Below, piece by piece: positions 54,663 to 62,291 of a stretch of DNA of 64,000 nt. How positions within the stretch are numbered: position 1 is the stretch's first letter; each line of letters opens with the position of its first letter. A program made the translations under genes and the position numbers. The DNA lies in contig NZ_CAMPOV010000002.1 in assembly GCF_946892675.1 (NCBI RefSeq), forward strand, positions 682,001 through 746,000, read 5' to 3'. The DNA comes from Arthrobacter sp. Marseille-P9274. Lineage in GTDB: Bacteria > Actinomycetota > Actinomycetes > Actinomycetales > Micrococcaceae. The notes beneath the pieces were generated by a model. The model was not told the origin of the DNA, did no database searches, and saw only the letters and a program-made list of their open reading frames with translations.

Positions 54663-54726
54663 CAAACGATTGGCCTGTAATGGCTGGAATGGACGTCCAA
54701 ACGAGCCACTACAGGCCAATCGTTTG
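54663..54726. repeat. Long inverted repeat upstream of the ThDP gene
   Basis: Two 22-base arms (54663-54684 and 54705-54726) beginning CAAACGATTGGCCTGTA and its complement match at 21 of 22 positions, with 20 bases between. It lies between the MHS gene stop and the ThDP gene start. It may be a terminator with an unusually long stem or a regulator-binding dyad. Confidence 0.75.
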
Positions 54727-54767
54727 AGAGGGTCGCGGCGAGAGTGCCGCGACCCGAGGGCTGGCGT

Positions 54768-56090
54768 CTAGTGCTTGAACCCGGGCAGGTTCACGCTCAT
54801 CCGCGGCGCGAGCACGCCGGCCACAGCGGTGAACAGGCTCAGGAAGACCAGCATCGCGGCGGCCGGCCACCAGTGATTGCCCACGGAAGCGACGAAGCCC
54901 GTGGCCAGCAGCGGGACGAAGCCGCTGAGCATGCCCGCGACGTTCTGCGCGAAGCCCACTCCGGTGTAGCGGGTGCGGGCCGGGAACAGACCGGTCAGCA
55001 CGGTGCCCGAGGCCGCGTACGGGAAGGACAGGGTCGCGACCGCCAGGACCATGCCGGTGATCACGAGGAAGTCGTTGCCGCTCTCGACCAGGACGAAGGA
55101 CGGCACGGCGGCGATGGCCGACAGGATGCCGCCGTAGATGATGACCTTGCTGGCTCCGAAGCGCTCGGCCAGCCGCCCGCCGGCGATCAGGACGGGGATC
55201 TCCACAACGGCGGCAATCATGCCGCCCGCGAGCATCAGCGAGGACTCGTAGCCCAGGATCTTCACGCCGTAGTAGACCACGAACGCGGTAACCAGGTAGA
55301 AGCCGCCGACACCCAGCAGGGCCGCCGCCATGCCCACGATGATGTGCTTCCAGCTCTCGCGCAGCACCGTCCGGATCGGCGCCTGCTCGGTCTCGCCGGC
55401 CTCCATCAGCTCGGTGAACACCGGGGACTCGTCGAGGCGGGAGCGGATGTAGAGGGCGAGCAGCAGCATCGGGAACGCGGCCAGGAACGGAATGCGCCAG
55501 CCGAAGGAGTCGAAGCTCTCCTGGGAGAAGAGCAGCGTCATCACGAAGAAGCCGCCGGAGGAGAGGATGGTGCCGATCGGCGAGCCGATCTGCGGCAGCG
55601 CCGCGTAGCGGGCGCGGCGCTCGAGCGGCGCGTTCTCCACCACGATGGTCATGGCGCCGGACCACTCGCCGCCCACGAACAGCCCCTGGGCGATGCGCAG
55701 CAGCACGAGCAGGATGGGGGCGGCAACGCCGATCGCCGCATAGGTGGGCAGCAGGCCGATCAGGCCCGTGATGATGCCGATGCCGACGATCGTGACCATC
55801 AGGGTCTTGCGCCGGCCGATCCTGTCGCCCATCGCGCCGAAGATCATGCCGCCGATGGGACGGGCCACGAGGCCGACGCCGAAGGTCGCGAAGGACGCCA
55901 TGGCGGCCGCCGTCGCGTTTTCGTTGGTGAAGTACTGGACGTTGAAGACCAGGGCAGCGGCGGCGCTGAAGAGGAAGAAGTCGTACCACTCCATCGCTGT
56001 GCCGACGAGGGCACCGATGGCGACCTTGGTCGCCTCCTTGTCCGAGATCTTCCTGGTCGCCCCGGCTTCGAGGTTCAGGGATTGCGTCAT
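54768..56090 (-). CDS. MFS transporter, MHS family
   Basis: A 440-residue 12-TM symporter. TM1 is VGTAMEWYDFFLFSAAAALV, the loop motif RPIGGMIFGAMGDRIGRRK, then LLRIAQGLFVGGEWSGAMTI and EHAP-like ENAPLERRARYAALPQIGSP. GGAGG lies five bases before ATG 56090. It is the first gene of the minus-strand operon and divergent from the PucR regulator. It probably imports the substrate for the amidohydrolases. Confidence 0.93.
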   Translation of the reverse strand: MTQSLNLEAGATRKISDKEATKVAIGALVGTAMEWYDFFLFSAAAALVFNVQYFTNENATAAAMASFATFGVGLVARPIGGMIFGAMGDRIGRRKTLMVTIVGIGIITGLIGLLPTYAAIGVAAPILLVLLRIAQGLFVGGEWSGAMTIVVENAPLERRARYAALPQIGSPIGTILSSGGFFVMTLLFSQESFDSFGWRIPFLAAFPMLLLALYIRSRLDESPVFTELMEAGETEQAPIRTVLRESWKHIIVGMAAALLGVGGFYLVTAFVVYYGVKILGYESSLMLAGGMIAAVVEIPVLIAGGRLAERFGASKVIIYGGILSAIAAVPSFVLVESGNDFLVITGMVLAVATLSFPYAASGTVLTGLFPARTRYTGVGFAQNVAGMLSGFVPLLATGFVASVGNHWWPAAAMLVFLSLFTAVAGVLAPRMSVNLPGFKH

Positions 56091-56217
56091 GGTGCCTCCG
56101 CACACTAGTGGGCCGGCGTTACACGGTCGCCGCGGCCCTCGCCTTCGAATGCATACCAGCTTGCCAGAGTGCAGCAGATCACACCCGCACGAATCGGGGC
56201 GGGTTTGGAGGGGTAGG

Positions 56218-57432
56218 ATGTGCAAACGCACAAGATTGGAGGGTCCTGACGCGGTGGAAACGCCTTCGAAACAGCGAATTAACGACGGCGGCGCGGCCGC
56301 CCGCTGGAACGAGCTGCTTGACCGGCTCTCCGTCGACGCCCTGACCGACGCGTTCCTCGAGCGCGTGCTGCAGTTGGAGGACTACCGTGACGGGGCGCTT
56401 CCGGCCAGCGAGATCCGCCGCACCGGCGCCGCCTCCTTCGAAGCGCTGATAGAAAGCCTGCGGCCCGGGGCCGACAGCAGCCGGTTGGTCAGCGAACGCC
56501 AGAACATCGCGCTGGACGTCGGCGTCTCCCGCGCCCGGGCCGGCGTCCCCGTGGAGACGCTGATGACCGCGATCCGGCTGGACTTCACCGTCCTCTGGAG
56601 CCACCTCATGGCCCTGGCCGAGCCGGAGGACGCGCCGCTGCTCGTGCGCCGGGCCGAGACGGTGTGGCAGGTCGTGGACACCTACGCCGCGCAGACCCAG
56701 GTGACCTACCTGGCGGAGCGGCAGCGCATGGCCCACGAAGTGTCCTCGGTCCGGCAGGGCTATGTGGCGGCCATCTTCGGCCCCGCGGCACCGGCGCCGG
56801 AGCTGGTCGAACGCATTGCCGCCGAGCTTGGCCTGGAGCGGGACGGTCCTTTCGGCGTCGCCGTCGCGACGGTCGAGAACGCCGCCGCCCTGCGGATCGT
56901 CATCGCTCAGGCCGCCCGCCGGGGCGGCGAAATCTTCACCCATCCGCTGGCCGACGCGCTCGTCGCGTTCTGGATGCTGGACGAGCGGCACGGGTCCGCG
57001 CTCTACGAAGCCGCCGAGCGGATCGGCCGGCTCCGCTGCGGCCTGATCGAACGGGTGGACGGCCTCGCGGACCTCTGGAACAGCGCGCGCCTCGCACGGG
57101 ACCTCGCCCAGCTCGCGGAGCCCGAGGACGGGGGCGCGCTCACGCTCGGCGTCGCCTGGTCTCGGCTGGCCCGGCTCCGGCTCGCGGCCGCCAACCTCCC
57201 GATTGCCCCGGACGTGGAGAGCGCCCTGGCCGGCTGCGGACCGGTGGAACGCGAGCGGCTGATGGAAGCCGTGCGCGCCTACCTCGCCACCGGCAGCGTC
57301 ACCGATTCGGCCGCCCGCCTCTTCTGCCACCGCAACACGCTGATGAACCGGCTGCGCCGCTTCGCCGAGCTGACGGGCGTCGACCCCACCGTGCCCGCCC
57401 AGGCCGCCCGGCTGGTCGTCGCCTGGCTCTAG
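56218..57432 (+). CDS. PucR/CdaR-type transcriptional regulator
   Basis: A 404-residue regulator. The middle is GGDEF-like in PucR proteins (here about 150-300), and the C-terminal HTH_30 domain reads AYLATGSVTDSAARLFCHRN then TLMNRLRRFAELTGV. ATG 56218 has GGAGGGG upstream; GTG 56254 with GGAGG upstream is almost as good. PucR relatives activate purine or ureide catabolism and related amide pathways, which fits the divergent operon of MHS transporter, YtcJ and M20 hydrolases. The effector is unknown. Confidence 0.85.
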   Translation: MCKRTRLEGPDAVETPSKQRINDGGAAARWNELLDRLSVDALTDAFLERVLQLEDYRDGALPASEIRRTGAASFEALIESLRPGADSSRLVSERQNIALDVGVSRARAGVPVETLMTAIRLDFTVLWSHLMALAEPEDAPLLVRRAETVWQVVDTYAAQTQVTYLAERQRMAHEVSSVRQGYVAAIFGPAAPAPELVERIAAELGLERDGPFGVAVATVENAAALRIVIAQAARRGGEIFTHPLADALVAFWMLDERHGSALYEAAERIGRLRCGLIERVDGLADLWNSARLARDLAQLAEPEDGGALTLGVAWSRLARLRLAAANLPIAPDVESALAGCGPVERERLMEAVRAYLATGSVTDSAARLFCHRNTLMNRLRRFAELTGVDPTVPAQAARLVVAWL

Positions 57433-57466
57433 CGGCTCAACGCCTCTCGCAGACGGCGCTGCGCCG

Positions 57467-58075
57467 CTACCTCCGCCCGGCCTCGCCCGACGCGCCCAGC
57501 TCCTTCCGCACCAGCACCCGGCGCGCGCCCCGGCGGTCGATCGGCTCGAAACCTGCGGCCAGGAAGGTGCCGAGGGTACCGTAGTACAGCTCCTGCGGCG
57601 GAGTCCGCTCCCCTGCGGTGTCCACCGGATACCCCTCGACGGCGCGGGCTCCGTTCCGCTCCGCATACTCCACCGCGGCCTTCAGCAGCGTCAGGCCCAG
57701 GCCGCGTCCGCGCCCGCGCCGATCCACATAGAAGCACGCCACGGTCCACAGCCCCGCGGCGTCCTCGCCAGGCGCCAGCCGCGCGACGCTGGAGCGCCGC
57801 AGCCGGACATGGCACTGCCGCGGGGCCACCGAAACCCAGCCCAGCGGCTCGCCGTCCACCTTGGCCACCAGCCCAAAGGGTTCGCCCGCCTCGACCAGCC
57901 CGCGCACCAACTCCTTGCGCCCGGCGCTGCCGGCGGCGGCATAGTCGCGCGACCCCATGCGGAACCAGGAGCACCAACAGCCACCCTGCACGCCGCCGGG
58001 GCCGAACAGCTGCTCGAAAACCGGCCACGCCGCCGTCGTTATTTCCACGATTTCCACCGCCGGATCCTGGCCCAT
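57467..58075 (-). CDS. GNAT-family N-acetyltransferase
   Basis: A 202-residue protein with the acetyl-CoA-binding pattern VACFYVDRRGRGRGLGLTLL, N-terminal GGCWCSWFRMGSRDYAAAGS and C-terminal GYPVDTAGERTPPQELYYGT followed by LAAGFEPIDRRG. This form (with the CWC segment) recurs in actinobacterial GNATs of unknown substrate. The start at 58075 is the first Met in the family pattern; a much longer open frame upstream is antisense or shadow sequence. Confidence 0.85.
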   Translation of the reverse strand: MGQDPAVEIVEITTAAWPVFEQLFGPGGVQGGCWCSWFRMGSRDYAAAGSAGRKELVRGLVEAGEPFGLVAKVDGEPLGWVSVAPRQCHVRLRRSSVARLAPGEDAAGLWTVACFYVDRRGRGRGLGLTLLKAAVEYAERNGARAVEGYPVDTAGERTPPQELYYGTLGTFLAAGFEPIDRRGARRVLVRKELGASGEAGRR

Positions 58076-58200
58076 GGGACCAGCTTGCCAGCCTGCACGG
58101 CAGTTGCGAAGGGTCGGTCGCGGCGGGCAAAGAACCAGGCTGCGCGCGGAGAGCGGAGCCGCGTGCACAACGTGCCCGGCTACGCACGGGCAGGGCCCGG

Positions 58201-58827
58201 CTATGCGCCGAACGCCATCCGCAGGCCCAGCGCGAACATCACCACGGCGATCAGCGCGTCCAGGACCCGCCACGACATCGGCTTCGCAAAGAACGGGCGC
58301 AGCAGCCGCGCGCCGAAGCCGAGCGCGCTGAACCAGAGGATGCTGCCCAGCATGGCGCCGCCGCCGAACCACCAGCGCGCGCCGGCGGCCTGGCTGTTGG
58401 CGACCGAGCCGAGCAGCAGGACCGTGTCGAGGTAGACGTGCGGGTTCAGCCAGGTCAGGGCCAGCACCGTCGCCACCGCCGCCTTCCGGCTGAGCGGCCC
58501 CTGCTGCGCCGCCGCGGTCAGCGCGCCGGGCCTGATCGCCCGCTTGGCAGCGAGGATTCCGTAGGCCAGCAGGAACGCCGCACCGGCAAAACGGATAATA
58601 ACGACGGCGGCCGGGGCCGCTTCGATCAGCGTGCCGATCCCCAGGATGCCCGCCCCGATCAGTACCGCGTCGGACAGCGCGCAGATCAGCACTGTCACCA
58701 CAACGTGCTCGCCCCGGATGCCCTGCCGCAGCACAAAGGCGTTCTGGGCGCCAATGGCCACGATGAGGGCCAGCCCGGTGCCGAGGCCGAGGAGCGCCGC
58801 CTGGAGCATGTCCGCTGGAATCACCAC
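58201..58827 (-). CDS. LysE/ArgO-family amino acid exporter
   Basis: A 208-residue membrane protein with 6 hydrophobic segments. LysE signatures: LGTGLALIVAIGAQNAFVLR, QGIRGEHVVVTVLICALSDA, VLALTWLNPHVYLDTVLLLG and SILWFSALGFGARLL. It exports basic amino acids (Lys, Arg), protecting against excess. ATG 58827, or ATG 58809 six codons in. A divergent LysG-type regulator, usual for lysE, is not next to it. Confidence 0.92.
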   Translation of the reverse strand: MVIPADMLQAALLGLGTGLALIVAIGAQNAFVLRQGIRGEHVVVTVLICALSDAVLIGAGILGIGTLIEAAPAAVVIIRFAGAAFLLAYGILAAKRAIRPGALTAAAQQGPLSRKAAVATVLALTWLNPHVYLDTVLLLGSVANSQAAGARWWFGGGAMLGSILWFSALGFGARLLRPFFAKPMSWRVLDALIAVVMFALGLRMAFGA

Positions 58828-58982
58828 AAGAGGCTACTACGGCCACCGGCTGCACCTACGCCGCCCCACCGCAGGACAGCGCCGGGCTTCGGCGCGGAGT
58901 TGGCCCGGGGCATTCCCAACGGAGCAGGAGGCCGATAAGTTGGTGGATTGAATCCCGCTTTGCCCCTCAGGAAGGACATCCC

Positions 58983-59174
58983 GTGGCCAATCCCAGCCCG
59001 ATCGACATCCAGAAGGCCCTCGGCGGCGTCGACTACCCCGCCTCCGCCGCCGACCTGGTCAAGAAAGCAGAGGACTCCGGCGCGGACAGCAGCGTCATCG
59101 AGGCCCTGCGCGGCCTGCCGGACCGGCAATACGAGACGCCGGCCGAGGTCAACAAGGCCATCGGCGGCAGCTGA
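58983..59174 (+). CDS. DUF2795 protein
   Basis: A 63-residue protein (ANPSPIDIQKALGGVDYPAS, LVKKAEDSGADSSVIEALRG, DRQYETPAEVNKAIGG) matching the short helical DUF2795 pattern common in actinobacteria. GTG 58983 has AGGAAGGA upstream. Function unknown. Confidence 0.88.
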   Translation: MANPSPIDIQKALGGVDYPASAADLVKKAEDSGADSSVIEALRGLPDRQYETPAEVNKAIGGS

Positions 59175-59296
59175 CCGCCCCTGCTCCGCGGATGGGCTGA
59201 TCCTCCCGGCGACGTGCACCAACGCCGGGTGGAAATGCGCCGGCCGGCCGCGGCGGCTACCTTGGTAGGGATCCCTTTCCCCACCCGAGGACTTCC

Positions 59297-59758
59297 ATGC
59301 CGCCCCGCACCTTGTTCCGGTCAGTTGCGTTTGCCGAAGCAGTAACTTGGACGCTGCTGCTCATTGCCCTGTTCCTGAAGTACGTCCTGCACACCGGCGA
59401 GGCCGTGATGAGCATCGCCGGCGGCCTGCACGGGTTCGTGTTCCTGTGCTATGTGGCGAGCACCTGCTTCACGTGGGTGAACCAGAAATGGACCACCGGA
59501 ACGGGCCTGCTCACCGTGGCCTCCGCCGTCGTTCCCTATGCCACCATTCCCGCGGAAAGGTCGCTGGACCGCCGGGGACTGCTGGGCGGTGGCTGGCGGC
59601 TGGCCGCAGGCGGAGCAGAACCGCGCGGACCGCTGGAAAAGCTCCAGGCGTGGGTCCTGCGGAAGCCGGCCACCGCCGTCGTCGTCGCGCTGGTGGCCGT
59701 TGCCGCCGTCTTCAGTTTCCTGCTGTTCCTCGGCCCGCCGGATACCTGGTTCGCCTAG
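59297..59758 (+). CDS. DUF3817 membrane protein
   Basis: A 153-residue protein with four hydrophobic segments. FRSVAFAEAVTWTLLLIALF, GEAVMSIAGGLHGFVFLCYV and the motif VVPYATIPAERSLDRRGLL mark the DUF3817 family. A further TM segment ends the protein. GAGGA lies upstream of ATG 59297. Function unknown. Confidence 0.88.
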   Translation: MPPRTLFRSVAFAEAVTWTLLLIALFLKYVLHTGEAVMSIAGGLHGFVFLCYVASTCFTWVNQKWTTGTGLLTVASAVVPYATIPAERSLDRRGLLGGGWRLAAGGAEPRGPLEKLQAWVLRKPATAVVVALVAVAAVFSFLLFLGPPDTWFA

Positions 59759-59761
59759 CCG

Positions 59762-60151
59762 CTAGGCCGCCAGGGCAACGTCGGAACCCGATGCCACGGA
59801 CACGCTGGCCAGCTTGTCGGCCTCCTCGGCTGCTTCCGCGGACCGGGCCGGTTGGGCCGTCTTGACCGGAAGGACAGCGCTCAGGTTGCACGGAACCGGG
59901 TCCTGGCCGGCTCCCGCTGGCAGGGCCTGCGCGTCGGCACACTCCCTCAGCTCCTGGGCGGCCTCTCTTGTTGCGGAGGCCGCCGCGAGATCCAGGACGA
60001 TCCCGAGGCCCGGCATGAGGGTGTTCACCCGCCGGGCCACGGCATGGAGTGCCTGCACATTCCGGGAATCCACGTTCCCCTTCACTTCGATCCTGGCGCT
60101 GTCGCAGTCCACGTCCATGCTCACCAGGACCTTGAGTTTGTCGCCCTCCAT
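59762..60151 (-). CDS. STAS-like small protein
   Basis: A 129-residue protein. Residues 1-80 (VLVSMDVDCDSARIEVKGNV, ALHAVARRVNTLMPGLGIVL, DLAAASATREAAQELRE) show the beta-alpha order of a STAS-like or anti-sigma-antagonist-like fold. The C-terminal half is Ala-rich and low-complexity. No phosphorylatable DSSG motif is seen, so a role as a classical anti-sigma antagonist is doubtful. It starts one base after the stop of the GNAT gene at 60153, hence is co-transcribed. Confidence 0.6.
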   Translation of the reverse strand: MEGDKLKVLVSMDVDCDSARIEVKGNVDSRNVQALHAVARRVNTLMPGLGIVLDLAAASATREAAQELRECADAQALPAGAGQDPVPCNLSAVLPVKTAQPARSAEAAEEADKLASVSVASGSDVALAA

Positions 60152-60152
60152 G

Positions 60153-60560
60153 CTAGGCGGCTTCCGCCTTGCCCACGGACGCCAGGGCCGGCTTGCGGGC
60201 CGCGCGGCTCGCTTCGGCCTTGCGCCAGGCTGCCTCGTCCTTGAGGATCTCCTCGAAGGACTCGCGGAAGCGCTCCCGTTCCGCGGCCGGCACCAGCTGC
60301 AGGTAGACGGGGTGGTTGAAGACGCGCTTGCGGACCTGGTGGCAGAACGGCAGCACGGACAGCCGGCGGCTGTGCGCGTCCGCCAACGCGGTGCGGATCA
60401 GCCGGTCCTCCAAGTCCGTGTCCCGGTGCTCCTGGTCCACCGCCGTGTAAAGGAGCCACATCTGGTCGCCCTCGATGCGGTAGTGCAGGGACCCTGCGAC
60501 CGCTCCATCAACGTAGGCGTCGTACTGCGAAGCACCAAAGTTGTTTCGAATGACCTGCAT
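60153..60560 (-). CDS. YjdJ/NATD1-type GNAT protein
   Basis: A 135-residue minimal GNAT fold. FGASQYDAYVDGAVAGSLHY, MWLLYTAVDQEHRDTDLEDR, IRTALADAHSRRLSVLPFCH and VRKRVFNHPVY match the YjdJ group, where the usual H-T.V...GxGxG segment is altered to DQEHRDTDLE. Substrate unknown. The operator TTGCTTAC...GTAAGCAA lies 110 bases upstream, and the STAS-like gene follows immediately. Confidence 0.82.
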   Translation of the reverse strand: MQVIRNNFGASQYDAYVDGAVAGSLHYRIEGDQMWLLYTAVDQEHRDTDLEDRLIRTALADAHSRRLSVLPFCHQVRKRVFNHPVYLQLVPAAERERFRESFEEILKDEAAWRKAEASRAARKPALASVGKAEAA

Positions 60561-60670
60561 GCTCTCTCCTCTGTTTCTCCCCTTCAGTCCCGACCGTAGC
60601 TGGGGGCCGGCATTACGGGCTGAAGAGTCAGCGGAGCCTCGCCCTCAAGGATCGGCCCCGCCATCGGATC

Positions 60671-60689
60671 TTGCTTACAGGGTAAGCAA
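60671..60689. promoter_or_regulatory. TetR-type operator copy 1
   Basis: TTGCTTAC-agg-GTAAGCAA is a perfect 8-bp inverted repeat with a 3-base spacer, upstream of the minus-strand GNAT/STAS-like genes. A near-identical copy lies at 61588-61602. Confidence 0.75.
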
Positions 60690-60744
60690 AGCATGCTTAC
60701 TTTATTTCTGCAAAACGTTCCACCGGATTTGGTCGAATTTTTCG

Positions 60745-61458
60745 TCAGTTGCGCAGCGCGTCGAGCCGCTCGAGCAGATGCTCCAGCGATTCCTCGAACT
60801 CCTGCTCGGCCCGGTCCTCGGAGAGCAGGGCCTGGAACCGCTGCAGCAGCGGGTACTCCGACAGGTCGGCGGCGCGGGGCGGACGCGGCTCGACCTCTTC
60901 GGTCGGCCCGACGTCCGCCCCCATGGCCGAAACCTCGAGCAGCAGATGCCCCAGCAGGAAACTGCTGAAGGCGCGGTAGGCATCGACGGCCGCCCGACGG
61001 CTGAAGCCCGAGGCCGTCAAGGCGGCGAGGAAGGACTCCACCCAGCGCAGGCTACGCAGCGGCGGCCTGACCCAAGGCGCCTCGGTCGGCCGCGTGGCAA
61101 TCAACGGAAACACCTGCGGACGCGCCATCGCCAGCCGCCGCAGCCCGTGCGCCAGGCGCAGCAGGTAGTCCTGCCAGCCGTGGACGGGCTCCACGGTGAC
61201 TTCCGGGTCGCTGTAGAGCTCGTCCACAACGGTTTCCACGATGCCGTCCAGCAGGTCTTCCCGCGAATGCACGTAGCGGTAGAGCGACATCGCTTCGACG
61301 CCCAGTTCCCGCCCAAGCCGGCGCATGGTGAGCTGCCGAACCCCGAAGCGTTCCACATATTCGACGCCGGCGTCCAGGATCATCCCACGCTCCAGGCGGG
61401 CACGTTCGGCGCCGGGCTCCTGGCTTCCGCCATGGCCTGCTGACGCTGGACCGGACAC
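60745..61458 (-). CDS. TetR-family regulator (TetR_C_1 type)
   Basis: A 237-residue repressor. The HTH is at about 22-68 (RGMILDAGVEYVERFGVRQL, TMRRLGRELGVEAMSLYRYV, HSREDLLDGI) and the C-terminal domain is of tetracycline-repressor type. It sits between two copies of the palindrome TTGCTTACnnnGTAAGC, one before the leftward GNAT/STAS-like genes and one before the rightward small gene at 61610, so it probably regulates both. Confidence 0.9.
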   Translation of the reverse strand: MSGPASAGHGGSQEPGAERARLERGMILDAGVEYVERFGVRQLTMRRLGRELGVEAMSLYRYVHSREDLLDGIVETVVDELYSDPEVTVEPVHGWQDYLLRLAHGLRRLAMARPQVFPLIATRPTEAPWVRPPLRSLRWVESFLAALTASGFSRRAAVDAYRAFSSFLLGHLLLEVSAMGADVGPTEEVEPRPPRAADLSEYPLLQRFQALLSEDRAEQEFEESLEHLLERLDALRN

Positions 61459-61587
61459 TGACAGCCCCTTCCCTGCGGCTCAGTCCAGCGTACGCGCCGC
61501 GGGCAATGCCTGTCTCAGCATCCGGAACATCGGCCTGGTCGGGTTATGCCGAAGGAGAACTGGCCCCCAGGCATTCGACCGGCCCTT

Positions 61588-61602
61588 GCTTACGCCGTAA
61601 GC
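61588..61602. promoter_or_regulatory. TetR-type operator copy 2
   Basis: GCTTAC-gcc-GTAAGC is a perfect 6-bp inverted repeat, extended on the left to TTGCTTAC as in copy 1. It lies 7 bases before the start codon of the gene at 61610. Confidence 0.7.
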
Positions 61603-61609
61603 TTTCGGT

Positions 61610-61819
61610 ATGGACGAAGAGCTGAAACACGTTTGGGTCGCCTCGGCGGCGGTCGAATCCCTGCAGGGTGAAATCGACCAGGCCGAAAGCCACCTGGACA
61701 CCGCCATCGATGAGGCGGTGAAGGCCGGCGCCGACCCTGACGCCATCGGCAACGCGGCAAACCTCACCGCTCGCGAGCTGAGCGAACGGGTTCCGACCCT
61801 GCCGGTCGAGCCGGCCTAA
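61610..61819 (+). CDS. Small acidic helical protein, unknown function
   Basis: A 69-residue protein (DEELKHVWVASAAVESLQGE, IDQAESHLDTAIDEAVKAGA, LTARELSERVPTLPV) predicted to be mostly alpha helix. There is no clear ribosome site. The palindrome at 61588-61602 ends 7 bases before the ATG, so the mRNA may be leaderless and directly blocked by the TetR protein. No family recognised. Confidence 0.65.
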   Translation: MDEELKHVWVASAAVESLQGEIDQAESHLDTAIDEAVKAGADPDAIGNAANLTARELSERVPTLPVEPA

Positions 61820-61865
61820 ACACTCTCCGAGCGAGAGGCTGGCGCTTTGCAAGCCAGCAAAACGG

Positions 61866-61899
61866 AAGCACCGCCGCAACTGACGCTGCAGCGGTGCTT
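61866..61899. terminator. Hairpin between convergent small genes
   Basis: AAGCACCGC and GCGGTGCTT form a 9-bp stem with a 16-base loop, between the stops of the genes at 61610 and 61931. Confidence 0.55.
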
Positions 61900-61930
61900 G
61901 AATCCCGTTCCATCCTGAGGCCGGACCGGC

Positions 61931-62125
61931 TCAGGCTACTGTGCCTGCTGCCGATTCGCCGGACAGGCTGACCGTGAACACGTTGGGTCCGCTGCGCGTA
62001 ACCCGCACCCGGTCCCTCGGAGCATTCGCCTTGGTGGATACGTGCGCAATGGCGGCTTCCAGGGTGTGATCCATCGTGGAGTGGTCCCAGATCTTGAGCG
62101 TCATTGAGTGCGATTCAAAGTTCAT
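61931..62125 (-). CDS. Small protein, unknown function
   Basis: A 64-residue protein (MTLKIWDHSTMDHTLEAAIA, HVSTKANAPRDRVRVTRSGP, NVFTVSLSGES). The second half looks like a beta-hairpin. ATG 62125 (or ATG 62104) is preferred over an Arg-rich upstream extension; the ribosome site is weak. Not recognised. It lies just beyond dnaB on the same strand, about 165 bases away. Confidence 0.5.
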   Translation of the reverse strand: MNFESHSMTLKIWDHSTMDHTLEAAIAHVSTKANAPRDRVRVTRSGPNVFTVSLSGESAAGTVA

Positions 62126-62291
62126 GCACCGCTGCTTTCTTCGTCGATTTCCGCCACCTCGTCGCTGAGGAAGCGGGTCCACTCTATCCGGCGACGCCTG
62201 GTCAGCTCATCGAATGTGACCGAAAGTGACCGTACGCACAAGCTTTGACCTGCCGGGCATCCATGGGCAGATCGGCCCGGGAACGCGCCTA

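Noticed and set aside
53007-56108. Two long plus-strand frames (about 557 and 454 codons) opposite the ThDP and MHS genes
   Set aside because: Antisense shadows produced by GC-biased codons; no ribosome sites or recognisable domains.
57467-58855. A 462-codon frame that would fuse the GNAT to sequence overlapping the LysE gene
   Set aside because: The first 260 codons are Arg/Gly/Ala-rich shadow of lysE in another frame; the GNAT starts at 58075.
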